This document shows, in pieces, positions 12,205-22,812 of a stretch of DNA of 64,000 nt. Origin of the DNA: Buttiauxella warmboldiae (GTDB lineage: Bacteria > Pseudomonadota > Gammaproteobacteria > Enterobacterales > Enterobacteriaceae); assembly GCF_003818135.1 (NCBI RefSeq), contig NZ_RPOH01000062.1, forward strand, positions 1 through 64,000, read 5' to 3'. How positions within the stretch are numbered: position 1 is the stretch's first letter; each line of letters starts with the position of its first letter. The notes below the pieces were generated by a model, which did no database searches, was not told the DNA's origin, and saw only the letters and a program-made list of their open reading frames with translations. Position numbers and translations under genes: made by a program.

Positions 12205-14559
12205 ATGAATCCTGAGCGTTCTGAACGCATTGAAATCCCCGTATTGCCGTTGCGCGATGTGGTGGTTTATCCGCACATGGTAATTCCACTGTTTGTCGGG
12301 CGAGAAAAATCTATTCGTTGCCTGGAAGCGGCCATGGATCATGATAAAAAAATCATGCTGGTGGCGCAGAAAGAAGCCTCGACAGATGAGCCAGGCGTTA
12401 ATGACCTGTTCTCAGTGGGAACCGTCGCATCAATCCTGCAAATGCTGAAACTGCCAGACGGCACGGTAAAAGTACTGGTTGAAGGATTGCAGCGTGCGCG
12501 TATTACCACGCTTTCTGACAACGGTGACCATTTCTCAGCCCAGGCTGAGTACCTGAATTCGCCAGCTATCGAAGAGCGCGAACAGGAAGTGCTGGTACGC
12601 ACCGCGATTGGTCAGTTTGAAGGCTATATCAAACTGAACAAAAAAATCCCGCCAGAAGTGCTGACTTCACTGAACAGCATTGACGATCCTGCTCGTCTGG
12701 CCGATACCATCGCAGCGCACATGCCGTTGAAACTGGCTGATAAACAGTCAGTGCTTGAGATGTCTGATATTAATGAACGTCTCGAATATCTGATGGCGAT
12801 GATGGAGTCGGAAATCGATCTGCTGCAGGTTGAGAAACGCATTCGCAACCGCGTTAAAAAGCAGATGGAAAAAAGCCAGCGCGAGTACTATCTGAATGAG
12901 CAAATGAAAGCGATTCAGAAAGAGCTCGGCGAAATGGACGACACGCCAGATGAAAACGAAGCGCTGAAACGCAAAATCGACGCGGCTAAAATGCCGAAAG
13001 AGGCGCGTGAGAAAACCGAAGCGGAACTGCAAAAACTGAAAATGATGTCGCCGATGTCTGCGGAAGCAACCGTAGTGCGCGGCTACATCGACTGGATGGT
13101 GCAGGTGCCGTGGAATGCGCGCAGCAAAGTGAAAAAAGATCTGCGTCAGGCGCAGGAAGTTCTGGATACCGATCACTACGGCCTTGAGCGCGTCAAAGAT
13201 CGTATCCTGGAATACCTCGCAGTCCAGAGCCGCGTTAACAAGCTCAAGGGGCCGATTCTGTGCCTGGTTGGGCCTCCAGGTGTGGGTAAAACCTCTCTGG
13301 GTCAGTCCATCGCGCGGGCGACCGGGCGTAAATATGTGCGTATGGCGCTGGGCGGCGTGCGTGATGAAGCGGAAATTCGCGGTCACCGTCGTACTTACAT
13401 CGGTTCCATGCCGGGCAAACTGATTCAGAAAATGGCCAAAGTGGGGGTTAAAAACCCACTATTCCTGCTGGATGAAATCGACAAAATGTCTTCGGATATG
13501 CGTGGCGACCCGGCATCGGCTTTACTGGAAGTGCTTGATCCAGAACAGAACGTGGCATTCAACGACCACTATCTGGAAGTGGATTACGATCTCAGCGACG
13601 TGATGTTTGTAGCTACCTCTAACTCGATGAATATTCCGGCACCGCTGCTGGATCGTATGGAGGTTATCCGTCTTTCCGGTTACACCGAAGACGAGAAGCT
13701 GAACATTGCCAAACAGCATCTGCTGACCAAGCAAATTGAACGTAACGCACTGAAGAAAGGCGAAATCACGGTACAGGATAGCGCGATTATCGGCATCATT
13801 CGTTACTACACCCGTGAAGCGGGCGTGCGTAGTCTGGAACGTGAAATTTCCAAACTGTGCCGTAAAGCGGTGAAACAGCTGCTGCTGGATAAGTCGCTTA
13901 AACACATCGAAATCGACGGTGACAACCTGAAAGATTTCCTTGGCGTGCAGCGCTTTGACTATGGCCGTGCGGACAGCGAAAACCGCGTAGGCCAGGTAAC
14001 CGGTCTGGCGTGGACCGAAGTGGGCGGCGACCTGCTGACTATCGAAACCGCCTGCGTTCCGGGTAAAGGCAAGCTGACCTACACCGGCTCGTTGGGTGAA
14101 GTGATGCAGGAATCTATCCAGGCTGCGTTAACCGTGGTGCGCGCGCGCGCCGAGAAATTGGGCATCAACGCTGATTTCTATGAAAAACGCGACATCCACG
14201 TTCACGTGCCGGAAGGCGCGACGCCGAAGGATGGCCCAAGTGCCGGTATTGCGATGTGTACTGCGCTGGTTTCTTGTCTGACCGGTAACCCTGTGCGTGC
14301 CGATGTGGCGATGACCGGTGAAATCACCCTGCGTGGTCAGGTTCTGCCAATCGGCGGTTTGAAAGAGAAACTGCTGGCGGCACACCGTGGCGGCATTAAA
14401 ACGGTTCTGATTCCGGACGAAAATAAACGCGACCTGGAAGAGATCCCGGACAACGTTATCGCCGATTTGGTTATCCATCCGGTGAAGCGCATCGAGGAAG
14501 TTTTGGTACTGGCATTGCAGAATGAGCCTTACGGCATGCAGGTTGTTAACGCAAAATAG
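12205..14559 (+). CDS. lon: ATP-dependent protease Lon
   Basis: Homohexameric AAA+ serine protease that removes misfolded proteins and regulators such as SulA and RcsA in E. coli. It has 784 residues, the E. coli length. The N-terminal substrate domain (about 1-200) is followed by a coiled segment rich in Lys and Glu, then Walker [10 protein letters not shown] (about 356), Walker [10 protein letters not shown], and the protease domain with the catalytic Ser in [11 protein letters not shown] (S679) and Lys in [13 protein letters not shown] (K722). ATG at 12205 follows AAGAGAGAG. Confidence 0.98.
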   Translation: MNPERSERIEIPVLPLRDVVVYPHMVIPLFVGREKSIRCLEAAMDHDKKIMLVAQKEASTDEPGVNDLFSVGTVASILQMLKLPDGTVKVLVEGLQRARITTLSDNGDHFSAQAEYLNSPAIEEREQEVLVRTAIGQFEGYIKLNKKIPPEVLTSLNSIDDPARLADTIAAHMPLKLADKQSVLEMSDINERLEYLMAMMESEIDLLQVEKRIRNRVKKQMEKSQREYYLNEQMKAIQKELGEMDDTPDENEALKRKIDAAKMPKEAREKTEAELQKLKMMSPMSAEATVVRGYIDWMVQVPWNARSKVKKDLRQAQEVLDTDHYGLERVKDRILEYLAVQSRVNKLKGPILCLVGPPGVGKTSLGQSIARATGRKYVRMALGGVRDEAEIRGHRRTYIGSMPGKLIQKMAKVGVKNPLFLLDEIDKMSSDMRGDPASALLEVLDPEQNVAFNDHYLEVDYDLSDVMFVATSNSMNIPAPLLDRMEVIRLSGYTEDEKLNIAKQHLLTKQIERNALKKGEITVQDSAIIGIIRYYTREAGVRSLEREISKLCRKAVKQLLLDKSLKHIEIDGDNLKDFLGVQRFDYGRADSENRVGQVTGLAWTEVGGDLLTIETACVPGKGKLTYTGSLGEVMQESIQAALTVVRARAEKLGINADFYEKRDIHVHVPEGATPKDGPSAGIAMCTALVSCLTGNPVRADVAMTGEITLRGQVLPIGGLKEKLLAAHRGGIKTVLIPDENKRDLEEIPDNVIADLVIHPVKRIEEVLVLALQNEPYGMQVVNAK

Positions 14560-14591
14560 TGACCTGACGCATATACGGTAAATAAAATCAG

Positions 14592-14628
14592 AGCTGGCGG
14601 GTGAATTGTCACTTGCCAGCTTTTTTTT
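14592..14628 (+). terminator. lon terminator
   Basis: GCTGGCGGGTG and CACTTGCCAGC pair (with a G-T pair) around a short loop, followed by eight T. Confidence 0.85.
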
Positions 14629-14769
14629 GTCTCGCTACTTTAGAACGCCGGTTAGGTATTTCATTAACAACGGGTGTTGTAAGGGCATGACAGGCCTGAT
14701 ATAACTGCTGCGCGGTCGCCCTGTGAAGGATGCTGGTGCGATATAAATTATAAAGAGAGGAAGAGAAGA

Positions 14770-15042
14770 GTGAATAAATCTCAACTGATAGACAAAATTG
14801 CCGCAGGTGCTGATATTTCTAAAGCCGCGGCTGGACGTGCATTAGATGCTGTGATCGCTTCTGTTACCGAATCTCTGCAATCCGGGGAAGAGGTGGCGCT
14901 GGTTGGCTTTGGAACTTTTGCCGTTAAAGAGCGTGCTGCCCGTACAGGCCGTAACCCTCAGACCGGTAAAGAAATCACCATTGCTGCTGCAAAAGTACCT
15001 GGTTTCCGTGCGGGTAAAGCGCTGAAAGAAGCGGTTAACTAA
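14770..15042 (+). CDS. hupB: nucleoid protein HU beta subunit
   Basis: Histone-like DNA-bending protein of 90 residues that forms dimers with HU alpha and compacts the nucleoid. The DNA-binding arm motif [10 protein letters not shown] (about residues 55-64) and the C-terminal [12 protein letters not shown] are intact. The start codon is GTG at 14770, as in E. coli, after a purine-rich AGAGAGGAAGAGA. It lies downstream of lon as its own unit. Confidence 0.98.
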   Translation: MNKSQLIDKIAAGADISKAAAGRALDAVIASVTESLQSGEEVALVGFGTFAVKERAARTGRNPQTGKEITIAAAKVPGFRAGKALKEAVN

Positions 15043-15086
15043 TTTATCGTCCGGTTTTCAGGGCAAGGCAAGTAAAGTTAGGTCAG

Positions 15087-15112
15087 GGCGCATCAATAGA
15101 TGTGCCTTTTTT
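15087..15112 (+). terminator. hupB terminator
   Basis: GGCGCATC AATA GATGTGCC followed by six T; an eight-base stem with one G-T pair. Confidence 0.85.
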
Positions 15113-15274
15113 ATGCCTGATGGCTAATTTTGCGCATCTTTGATGATTTGAGCCGCTTTTCTTGTCACAATACCGGCCTGCACGCAGCGGCACAGCAGTA
15201 CGCATATTCAGGGATGCCCATTTAGCGACTGCGCTGGGTTTACCATTCACACTACAGTGGAGTGTTGTTACACC

Positions 15275-17146
15275 ATGATGGACAATTTACGTACGGCGGC
15301 CAACAGCCTCGTAATCAAGATAATTTTCGGGATCATTATCGTGTCATTCATTTTGACTGGCGTGAGTGGCTACCTGATTGGCGGAAGTGCTAACTACGCC
15401 GCAAAAGTGAATGGCCAGGAAATTAGCCGTGGTCAGTTTGAAAACGCCGTTGCCAGCGAGCGTAATCGCCAACAGCAGCAGCTTGGCGAGCAGTTCTCGG
15501 TGCTGGCCGGTAACGAAGGCTACATCAAGCAGATGCGCCAGCAGGTGCTGTCGCGCATGATTGATGAAGCGTTAATGGATCAATACGCCAGAAACCTCGG
15601 CCTTGGCATTAGCGACGAACAGATCAAACAGGCGATCTTCAAAGAACCGGCATTCCAGAACAACGGTAAATTTGATAACGCCCGTTATACCGCCATCATT
15701 AACAACATGGGGATGACGGCTGACCAATACGCACAGGCGCTGCGTAACCAGCTGACGACTCAACAACTGATTAATGCCGTTGTGGGTACGGATTTCATGC
15801 TGGCGGGTGAAACTGACGAACTGGCCGCCCTGGTGTCTCAACAGCGTGTGGTGCGCGAAGCCACGATTGACGTCAATGCCCGGGCCGCGAAGCAGGAAGT
15901 TTCCGAGCAGGAAATCAACGCCAGCTATGAGCAGAATAAGAACAGCTACCTTGCCCCTGAACAGTTTAAAGTCAGCTACATCCTGCTTGATGCGGCTTCT
16001 CAGCAGGTTGAAGTGGCAGATGCCGATATCCAGTCCTGGTACGATCGGCATCAGGATGAGTTCACCCAGCCCCAGCGTAACCGCTATAGCGTCATTCAGA
16101 CGAAAACCGAAGCCGAAGCGAAAGCAGTGTTGGATGAGCTGAATAAAGGCGGTGACTTTGCGACGCTGGCAAAAGAAAAATCAGCTGACATCATCTCTGC
16201 CCGCAACGGTGGCGATATGGGCTGGCTGGAGCCTGGCACCACGCCAGACGAGCTGAAAAATGCCGCTCTGAAAGACAAAGGGCAGCTTTCCGGCGTGATT
16301 AAATCTTCCGTTGGTTTCCTGGTGGTGCGTCTTGATGACATCCAGCCTGCGCAGACTAAACCGCTGGCTGAAGTGAAAGATGAGATTGCGGCAAAAGTGA
16401 AGCAAGAGAAAGCGGTTGATGCATTCTATGCTCTGCAGCAGAAAGTCAGCGATGCGGCAAGCAACGATAACGAATCACTGGCGAGCGCGGAAAAAGCAGC
16501 AGGGGTTAAAGCCGTTGAAACGGGCTGGTTCGGCCACGACAGCTTACCCGCAGAGCTGAACTTCAAACCGGTTTCCGATGCCATTTTCAATGGCGCTCTG
16601 GTTGGGACGAATGGCGCACCGGGTATGAACTCCGACATCATTACCGTTGAAGGTGACCGCGCGTTCGTGGTGCGTATCGCCGATCATAAAGCTGAGGCTA
16701 TCAAGCCGTTAGCAGAAGTCCGTGACCAGGTTAGCGCGAAGGTTAAATACCAGAAAGCGGAGCAACAGGCGAAGCTGGATGCTGACAAGCTGCTCAACGC
16801 ACTGAAGCAGGGTAAAGGCGATGAAGCGATGAAAGCCGCAGGCCTGAGCTTTGGTGAGGCGAAAACGCTGACCCGTACCGGCCAGGACCCTATCAGCCAG
16901 GCAGCCTTCACTCTGCCATTACCCGCCAAAGACAAACCCGCTTATGGCGTGGCGAACGATATGCAGGGTAACCTGGTGCTGTTAGCGCTGGACGCCGTCA
17001 AACCTGGCGACATGCCAGCAGAGCAGAAGAAAGCGATGGTGCAGGGAATTACCCAGAATAATGCCCAGATTACTTTCGAAGCGCTGATGACCAGCCTGCG
17101 CAAAGAAGCGAAAATTAAGATGGGCGACAGCATCGAACAGCAATAA
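15275..17146 (+). CDS. ppiD: periplasmic folding chaperone PpiD
   Basis: Inner-membrane-anchored chaperone that contacts the SecYEG exit and helps nascent exported proteins fold. It has 623 residues. A single membrane helix (about 16-34, VIKIIFGIIIVSFILTGVSG) is followed by a SurA-like N-domain, a parvulin-type isomerase domain (about 265-355, RYSVIQTKTEAEAKAVLDEL to GFLVVRLDD), and a C-terminal region. The start MMDNLRTAANS at 15275 fits E. coli; the frame opens 18 bases earlier with unconserved residues. Confidence 0.97.
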   Translation: MMDNLRTAANSLVIKIIFGIIIVSFILTGVSGYLIGGSANYAAKVNGQEISRGQFENAVASERNRQQQQLGEQFSVLAGNEGYIKQMRQQVLSRMIDEALMDQYARNLGLGISDEQIKQAIFKEPAFQNNGKFDNARYTAIINNMGMTADQYAQALRNQLTTQQLINAVVGTDFMLAGETDELAALVSQQRVVREATIDVNARAAKQEVSEQEINASYEQNKNSYLAPEQFKVSYILLDAASQQVEVADADIQSWYDRHQDEFTQPQRNRYSVIQTKTEAEAKAVLDELNKGGDFATLAKEKSADIISARNGGDMGWLEPGTTPDELKNAALKDKGQLSGVIKSSVGFLVVRLDDIQPAQTKPLAEVKDEIAAKVKQEKAVDAFYALQQKVSDAASNDNESLASAEKAAGVKAVETGWFGHDSLPAELNFKPVSDAIFNGALVGTNGAPGMNSDIITVEGDRAFVVRIADHKAEAIKPLAEVRDQVSAKVKYQKAEQQAKLDADKLLNALKQGKGDEAMKAAGLSFGEAKTLTRTGQDPISQAAFTLPLPAKDKPAYGVANDMQGNLVLLALDAVKPGDMPAEQKKAMVQGITQNNAQITFEALMTSLRKEAKIKMGDSIEQQ

Positions 17147-17193
17147 TTAACCCCGATATTTCTCGCAGTTAACTGCAACCATCTGCAACATTC

Positions 17194-17216
17194 AAAGGCC
17201 GCTTACGCGGCCTTTT
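17194..17216 (+). terminator. ppiD terminator
   Basis: AAAGGCCGC TTAC GCGGCCTTT is a perfect nine-base stem running into a T tract, about 48 bases after the ppiD stop. Confidence 0.85.
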
Positions 17217-17298
17217 CCACATTTAGAGATTGTCATTTGTCGCTGTTTTTTTTCCTCGCTAAGGTGACTTCCGCTGTCAACACACCAGGAGGAACAGC

Positions 17299-17676
17299 AT
17301 GAAAAGAGCAATCAAAAGCGCGCTAAAAGTATTGTGCATTGCCGTGGCATTGACAGGCGCCGGCGCCCTGACACCGGCGACGGCGGCACCTGCTGCAGTC
17401 AAAAATGACACGGTTCAACAGCAGGGAGTGAAAACCCCTGCCTCTCCCGTAACCGCGGCGAAAAGCAGTGGCACCAACGATGGCGCAGTGAGTATTAATA
17501 CCGCAAGCGCGGAAGCCCTGGCGCAGGCAATGAACGGCGTTGGCCTGAAAAAAGCGCAGTCGATTGTCAGCTACCGTGAAGAAAATGGCCCGTTCAAAGA
17601 GCTGGAACAGCTGCAGGAGGTGCCAGGAATTGGCAGCGCGTTGGTGGAACGCAATCGCTCTCACATTAAGCTTTAA
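17299..17676 (+). CDS. ybaV: ComEA-like helix-hairpin-helix protein YbaV
   Basis: Secreted or periplasmic protein of 125 residues with an N-terminal signal peptide (cleavage probably after TPATAA, near residue 30), a low-complexity Ala/Thr/Val linker, and a C-terminal helix-hairpin-helix DNA-binding domain (about 64-125). The HhH motifs are MNGVGLKKAQSIVSYRE and LQEVPGIGSALVERN. ComEA homologues bind incoming DNA during transformation; a role for the enterobacterial YbaV in DNA uptake is inferred only. ATG follows AGGAGG at 17289-17294. Confidence 0.93.
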   Translation: MKRAIKSALKVLCIAVALTGAGALTPATAAPAAVKNDTVQQQGVKTPASPVTAAKSSGTNDGAVSINTASAEALAQAMNGVGLKKAQSIVSYREENGPFKELEQLQEVPGIGSALVERNRSHIKL

Positions 17677-17725
17677 CACCCGGTGCTTATGGCTCGCGTA
17701 GTTTAGAAAGTTTGCTATGCTAAAT

Positions 17726-17742
17726 CACAGGTCATACCAGTT
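17726..17742 (+). promoter_or_regulatory. candidate FadR operator of fadM
   Basis: CACAGGTCATACCAGTT matches 13 of the 16 fixed positions of AACTGGTCNGACCAGTT. It lies 57 bases before the fadM start, just after a possible -10 box TATGCT (17716-17721). E. coli fadM is known to be repressed by FadR. Confidence 0.6.
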
Positions 17743-17798
17743 TGGTGTGGCCTGTTACCTCTCCTGACGATGAAAACTAAAAATAGGGTTTTAGCGCT

Positions 17799-18197
17799 AT
17801 GCAAACACATATCAAAGTTCGGGGTTACCATCTGGATTTCTATCAGCATGTTAACAACGCCCGCTACCTTGAGTTTCTGGAAGAGGCCCGTTGGGAAGGG
17901 CTGGAGAACGCGGCGGGTTTCCAGTGGATGACGGGCCACAATATCGCGTTTATCGTCGTCAATATTAATATCAACTACCGCCGCCCGGCGGTGCTCGGCG
18001 ATCTTCTGCGCATTGAAAGCACGCTGCAGCAGCTTAACGGCAAAAGCGGGGTGTTGAGTCAGGTGGTTAAGCTTGAGCCGGAAGGGGAAATCGTGGCGGA
18101 TGCACTGCTAACCTTCGTTTGTATCGATCTGAAAACTCAGAAGTCGGTACCGCTGGAAGGGGAACTGCACGAGAAGCTGGTGCAAATGATGGAGTAG
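17799..18197 (+). CDS. fadM: long-chain acyl-CoA thioesterase FadM
   Basis: Hot-dog-fold thioesterase of 132 residues that hydrolyses long-chain and unusual acyl-CoAs arising during beta-oxidation. The YbgC-type active-site motif is intact: VRGYHLDFYQHVNNARYLEFLEEARW, with the conserved Asp and His-Val-Asn-Asn-Ala near residues 13-20. It is a single-gene unit between ybaV and the convergent queC, with a candidate FadR operator upstream, which fits fatty-acid control. Confidence 0.96.
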   Translation: MQTHIKVRGYHLDFYQHVNNARYLEFLEEARWEGLENAAGFQWMTGHNIAFIVVNININYRRPAVLGDLLRIESTLQQLNGKSGVLSQVVKLEPEGEIVADALLTFVCIDLKTQKSVPLEGELHEKLVQMME

Positions 18198-18203
18198 TAA
18201 AAG

Positions 18204-18230
18204 GGGCGTGGCTGTTAGCGTACCACGCCC
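18204..18230. terminator. hairpin between convergent fadM and queC
   Basis: GGGCGTGG at 18204-18211 pairs with CCACGCCC at 18223-18230. The stem is strong, but no T tract follows on either strand, so termination may need Rho or the stem may only protect the 3' ends. Confidence 0.5.
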
Positions 18231-18236
18231 GCTAAG

Positions 18237-18932
18237 CTACTTCAGGCCGGTTTTCTTCTTCATTGTTGCCATCACCGCAGCTTTATCTGCCAGGTAATGG
18301 TTTAGCCCGTTAGCGCGTAAATTGCAGGCTGCACACTCGCCGCAACCGTCACCCTGGATCCCGTTGTAGCAGGTCAGCGTTTCTTTGCGCACCCGATCCA
18401 GTTGCTGCCAGTAATCCGCCAGCGCCCAGGTTTCGGCTTTATCGAGCCACATCAGCGGCGTTTCGAAACGAATATCGCGAGCCATTCCGAGGCTGACGGC
18501 GTGATTCAACGCTTTGACAAACTCATCGCGGCAGTCCGGGTAGCCGGAGAAATCGGTTTCACAAACTCCTGTGATCACCGCTTCAGCCTCAACCTGATAG
18601 GCATAAATTGCGCTCAGGGTCAGGAACAAAATATTGCGCCCCGGAACGAAAGTGCTCGGAACGCCTTTTTCTTCTGGATCGTATCCCGGCACCGGAATGC
18701 TATCGCGCGTCAGGCTGCTGACGGCCAGTTCGTTGAGCAAAGTGACATCCAGAACTTTATGCGCGCGCGCGCCCAATTTCAGCGCCAGTTCACGGGCAAC
18801 GTCAATCTCAGCGCGATGGCGTTGGCCGTAATCAAAGGTCACACAGTGAACTTCATCATACTGCTGTAATGCCTGAATCAGGCAGGTGGTGGAATCCTGC
18901 CCACCGCTAAAGACGACAACTGCACGTTTCAT
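18237..18932 (-). CDS. queC: 7-cyano-7-deazaguanine synthase QueC
   Basis: ATP-dependent enzyme that turns 7-carboxy-7-deazaguanine into preQ0, the precursor of the queuosine tRNA modification. It has 231 residues. The PP-loop SGGQDSTT is at residues 9-16, and the C-terminal zinc site uses CGECAAC plus an upstream Cys. The start [11 protein letters not shown] at 18932 matches E. coli; the frame also opens five residues upstream. Confidence 0.97.
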   Translation of the reverse strand: MKRAVVVFSGGQDSTTCLIQALQQYDEVHCVTFDYGQRHRAEIDVARELALKLGARAHKVLDVTLLNELAVSSLTRDSIPVPGYDPEEKGVPSTFVPGRNILFLTLSAIYAYQVEAEAVITGVCETDFSGYPDCRDEFVKALNHAVSLGMARDIRFETPLMWLDKAETWALADYWQQLDRVRKETLTCYNGIQGDGCGECAACNLRANGLNHYLADKAAVMATMKKKTGLK

Positions 18933-18997
18933 GAGTAATCCTGTCATACACCGAAAGAGATATGGTAACGCTTAGGCCACCCGGCTGCCCAGCTTCT

Positions 18998-20701
18998 TCA
19001 CGCCATTGTTGGCGGCGGTAGCCACGCCTGGGTGAAATCGAACCAGCCCCAGGCATTCAGCTCAATGCCATTAACGCCGGGCGGCGCGCTGATTTGGTAG
19101 CGGTAATTAAACAGCGGCGAGACGATCGCATCGCGCATCAGCGCATGAAACACCTCCTGCATACCGCTGTTGCGGGTATGCTCATCCGGGTGGATTTGCA
19201 CCCCATCGAGAGTCGCCTGCAAATGGGCGTACTGGCGTTCACTCAGTACCGCAGGCCACAGCTCATCGCTGCGTAACCACTGCTCCAGCGTGTAGACCGG
19301 CGCTTCGCCAATCAGGCGGTCACCCATTATCAAATCGGCTTCCGCTAACGCTGTGCATTGCGTCCAGTTTTTCGCATTGTGAAATACCAGCCTTAATTCA
19401 CAGCCCAGGTCTGCCAGATGTTTTTTAAGCTGTTGCGCCATAACGTGTAGCTCAACCGGCAAATGATAAACCAGCGTCAGCCGCGCTGGCAGTACTACTG
19501 CTCTGGACATTGGCCATTCCGGGAGCTTCCAGCCGGGGATCATCTCGCGGCTTGGAGTAATAAGGGACTCGTCCACCGGCAGGCTGGCGATCAACTGCTG
19601 CTGCTGAATGATCTGCAGCAGATAGCGCGCCTGCTCTGGCGTTAAATTGCCGTGCTGTTTGATGGCCAGATAGCAAAACCCGAGGCTAATGCTGTTGCCG
19701 ACGGGGCGCAGATGGACTAATTCGTTTTGCTGCCCGATAGCGATTTGCACCGGATGGCGGCAGCTGGTGCCCAGCTCAGTGTCGAAAAGCTGCGGGGTGA
19801 TCCAGTATTCCACCGCTTTAAGCAGCGGGTGGCTGAGATGATAAGAGTCAAAGCTTTCAATGCGCACCAGGGTTTCTTTAAAGCTGCTGATGCGAAAAGG
19901 GCCGCAGCCGAGCTGGGTATCTTCAGGGTGCGCGAGGCGGCTGCAGTAGCTTGCCAGACGGTGCGCCAGCCAGTAATCAGGCGTATGTAAGACAAAGCGG
20001 ATGCAATGGCTGTGGGCAAGCTCAATGCTTTTTACACTGATAAACAAGCGGCGCATGGCAGGGAGTGTTAGCAACATTATTAACCGCTGCTGGAGCTGCG
20101 CGGTTTCCACCGGCTCACCGTTATGCCAGTGCAGCGTGGAGCGGATGAAAAAGTCCCAGCTCAGACCATCTTCACAGACGTGCCAGTGGTGAGCAATATC
20201 AGGTTGGGGGGCCGTATTACTGGAAGCAAAACGGGTAAGCCCGGCGAAAATCTGCCCGGCCAGATGTTGTTCCGCTCTTCCCGCCAGAAAACCCGGTTGC
20301 AACGGCTCAAGAGGGCGATAGTAAGGAATACGCAGAGTGGGGGTATCGTTTTGCCATTGCCCGCCGAGAAAGGGTTGTAGCAGCTGACGCAGCTGCTCCG
20401 GGGCGATTTGTGCCAGCTCCAGCGCGTTCTGATGCTGACCTTTATGCAGCACCTGCTCCATCATGCCGGAGCGCACGCTTTCCGGGGTGACCAGAAAAGC
20501 GAGCGTGCCGCGCTTTCCTCGCCCGGACTGCGCATGCCAGTTCAGCCACCCCGCCTCCTGAAGCTGATTAAGCAGCGTCCTGACATGGCGCTCGCTGCAA
20601 AAACAGCGCGCGGCCAGCTCCGCCACGGTGACTTGCTGAGTTTCTCCTGCCGACGGCTGCCACAGGCGCTGAAATTGATTGAGTCGGTTTAGCAGGCGCA
20701 T
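18998..20701 (-). CDS. ybaE: SgrR-family solute-binding transcriptional regulator YbaE
   Basis: Protein of 567 residues with an N-terminal winged-helix domain (about 1-110, VTVAELAARCFCSERHVRTLLNQL) and a large C-terminal domain like the peptide-binding proteins of ABC transporters. SgrR, the best known member, senses glucose-phosphate stress. The ligand and targets of YbaE are not known. There is no signal peptide, so it acts in the cytoplasm. It is divergent from cof. Confidence 0.93.
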   Translation of the reverse strand: MRLLNRLNQFQRLWQPSAGETQQVTVAELAARCFCSERHVRTLLNQLQEAGWLNWHAQSGRGKRGTLAFLVTPESVRSGMMEQVLHKGQHQNALELAQIAPEQLRQLLQPFLGGQWQNDTPTLRIPYYRPLEPLQPGFLAGRAEQHLAGQIFAGLTRFASSNTAPQPDIAHHWHVCEDGLSWDFFIRSTLHWHNGEPVETAQLQQRLIMLLTLPAMRRLFISVKSIELAHSHCIRFVLHTPDYWLAHRLASYCSRLAHPEDTQLGCGPFRISSFKETLVRIESFDSYHLSHPLLKAVEYWITPQLFDTELGTSCRHPVQIAIGQQNELVHLRPVGNSISLGFCYLAIKQHGNLTPEQARYLLQIIQQQQLIASLPVDESLITPSREMIPGWKLPEWPMSRAVVLPARLTLVYHLPVELHVMAQQLKKHLADLGCELRLVFHNAKNWTQCTALAEADLIMGDRLIGEAPVYTLEQWLRSDELWPAVLSERQYAHLQATLDGVQIHPDEHTRNSGMQEVFHALMRDAIVSPLFNYRYQISAPPGVNGIELNAWGWFDFTQAWLPPPTMA

Positions 20702-20804
20702 TGGTATAAACCCGGAACAATTTTATAAAAGTATTCACTATTAGTTCCGTATATGCCAGGCGATACTGCCAGCACTGTTTTGGTCGTCACAAACTGGAGT
20801 GAAT

Positions 20805-21626
20805 ATGGCTCGCCTGGCTGCTTTTGATATGGATGGTACGCTGTTAATGCCCAACCACCATTTGGGTGAGGAAACGCTGCATACCCTCAAACGCCTGCGT
20901 GATGAACGCCAGATGACGCTTGCCTTTGCCACCGGTCGCCACGTGCTGGAAATGCGCCATGTGTTGAGCAAACTCTCACTGGAAGCGTTTTTGATTACCG
21001 GCAACGGCACGCGTATTCACTCGACGGAAGGCGAGCTGCTGCACCGCCAGGATCTTGCACCAGAGGCGGCGGAGAGGGTGATCCACGGGCAGTGGGATAC
21101 CCAGGCGAGTATGCATGTGTTTAACGACACCGGATGGTTGACCCAGTATGAGGTTGGGGAGCTACTTAATGCTCACGTTTATAGCGGTTTTAGCCCGAAA
21201 ATCGTTGATATTAAACGGCTCCCGTCCGATGAGGTCACTAAGATCTGCTTCTGTGGCCCGCACGACGATCTGCAACGTCTGCAGGTTCAACTGGCTGAAG
21301 CTCTGGACGGGCGGGCATGCTTATGTTTCTCGGCAGTTGATTGCCTTGAAGTGTTGCCGGTTGGCTGCAACAAAGGCTCGGCGCTTAGCGTTTTAAGCCA
21401 GCACCTCGGCCTGTCGATGCAAGACTGTATGGCATTTGGCGACGCGATGAACGACCGCGAAATGCTCTCAAGCGTGGGTCATGGTTTAATCATGGGTAAC
21501 GCGATGGCGCAACTGAAAGCTGATTTACCGCATTTACCTGTTATTGGTCATTGTCATCAACAGGCTGTTTCTCATTATTTGACGCACTGGCTGGATACAC
21601 CAAATCTCACTTATTCCCCCGAATGA
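20805..21626 (+). CDS. cof: HMP-PP phosphatase / HAD hydrolase Cof
   Basis: HAD-superfamily phosphatase of 273 residues. The E. coli protein hydrolyses the thiamine intermediate HMP-PP and several sugar phosphates. The catalytic motif FDMDGTLL (nucleophile Asp8) is at the N-terminus, the motif III lysine lies in GCNKGSAL, and motif IV is [13 protein letters not shown] at 20805 is five bases after GGAG; a GTG two codons earlier overlaps that ribosome-binding site and is less likely. Confidence 0.95.
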   Translation: MARLAAFDMDGTLLMPNHHLGEETLHTLKRLRDERQMTLAFATGRHVLEMRHVLSKLSLEAFLITGNGTRIHSTEGELLHRQDLAPEAAERVIHGQWDTQASMHVFNDTGWLTQYEVGELLNAHVYSGFSPKIVDIKRLPSDEVTKICFCGPHDDLQRLQVQLAEALDGRACLCFSAVDCLEVLPVGCNKGSALSVLSQHLGLSMQDCMAFGDAMNDREMLSSVGHGLIMGNAMAQLKADLPHLPVIGHCHQQAVSHYLTHWLDTPNLTYSPE

Positions 21627-21642
21627 CGAGACCTTGCAGCAG

Positions 21643-21671
21643 GCCGGGCATTTAGCCCGGCTAATTTTTTT
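21643..21671. terminator. terminator between cof and ccdA
   Basis: GCCGGGC ATTTA GCCCGGC followed by TAA and seven T. It terminates cof; the T tract runs into the last codon of the convergent cysteine desulfhydrase gene. Confidence 0.85.
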
Positions 21672-22716
21672 ACTTAATCAAATCCTGAAGTTCCGTACGC
21701 CACGGTGCGACATCACCAATGTTCTCCTTCACCCATTGCGCGTTGTAATAGGTTTCCAGATAACGCTCGCCGCTATCGCAAAGCAGCGTCACAATCGACC
21801 CGCTACGGCCTTCTGCGCGCATTCTTGCTGCCAGCTGCAATACGCCCCACATATTGGTGCCGGTTGAAGCGCCCACTTTGCGGCCCAGCATCGTTTCCAG
21901 CCACTGCATGGTGGCGATACTTGCCGCATCCGGGACGCGCATCATCTCGTCAATCACATCCGGAATAAACGACGGCTCGCAGCGCGGGCGGCCAATCCCC
22001 TCAATTTTGCTGCCTACCGCGCTGCGCAAGCTGCAATCGCGCTGCTGCCAGTAATCCAGGAATACGGAGTTTTGTGGATCAACAACGCTCAATTTTGTTG
22101 GGTGGCCCTGGTAGCGCAAATAACGCCCGATGGTGGCGGAAGTACCGCCAGTCCCCGCGCTCATCACAATGTAATCCGGCACCGGATGGGGTTCATGCTC
22201 CATCTGGCGGAAAATGCTGTCGGCAATATTGTTATTACCGCGCCAGTCGGTGGCACGTTCAGCGTAGGTGAACTGATCCATATAATGGCCGTTCAATTCA
22301 CGCGCCAGCATTTCCGATGCGGCGTAGATTTCACCCGCGCTCTCCACGAAATGGCAGCGGCCCCCGTAAAACTCAATTTGTTCGACTTTACGTTTGGCGG
22401 TGCAGGCTGGCATCACGGCAATAAACGGCAGCCCCAGCAGGCGGGCAAAGTAGGCTTCGGATACGGCAGTTGAGCCGGAAGAGGCTTCAACGATCGTCGT
22501 ACCTTCTTTAATCCAGCCGTTACACAGCCCGTATAAAAACAGCGAGCGCGCAAGGCGGTGTTTCAGGCTGCCGGTCGGGTGGGTACTTTCATCTTTCAGA
22601 TACAACTGAATACCGGGAAAGCCAGGCAGCGCCAGGCGAATCAAATGCGTGTCGGCAGAGCGTTGGTAATCGGCGTTAATTTCGCTAATGGCGTGGTTTA
22701 CCCAGCTGCTGGTCAT
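21670..22716 (-). CDS. ccdA: PLP-dependent cysteine desulfhydrase (CcdA/Cds1 type)
   Basis: Fold-type II PLP enzyme of 348 residues in the cysteine synthase family. The PLP lysine is in [12 protein letters not shown] (about residue 53), the substrate loop is [12 protein letters not shown], and the phosphate loop is [12 protein letters not shown]. It is not CysK or CysM: it resembles Mycobacterium Cds1 and the Pantoea CcdA, which break cysteine down to H2S, pyruvate and ammonia. It is divergent from the Lrp-type regulator decR, the arrangement reported for ccdA-ccdR in Pantoea. E. coli lacks it here and uses CyuA under DecR. The symbol is by homology and context. Confidence 0.8.
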   Translation of the reverse strand: MTSSWVNHAISEINADYQRSADTHLIRLALPGFPGIQLYLKDESTHPTGSLKHRLARSLFLYGLCNGWIKEGTTIVEASSGSTAVSEAYFARLLGLPFIAVMPACTAKRKVEQIEFYGGRCHFVESAGEIYAASEMLARELNGHYMDQFTYAERATDWRGNNNIADSIFRQMEHEPHPVPDYIVMSAGTGGTSATIGRYLRYQGHPTKLSVVDPQNSVFLDYWQQRDCSLRSAVGSKIEGIGRPRCEPSFIPDVIDEMMRVPDAASIATMQWLETMLGRKVGASTGTNMWGVLQLAARMRAEGRSGSIVTLLCDSGERYLETYYNAQWVKENIGDVAPWRTELQDLIK

Positions 22717-22812
22717 GGTGTCGTCCGTCTGAATTGTCGTTTGTCTATTTGTGCCCAGAATAATGCAAAAGGAAGATAAAAAAGTTGCTTTTTAACCTGT
22801 CAGGAGGATTCA

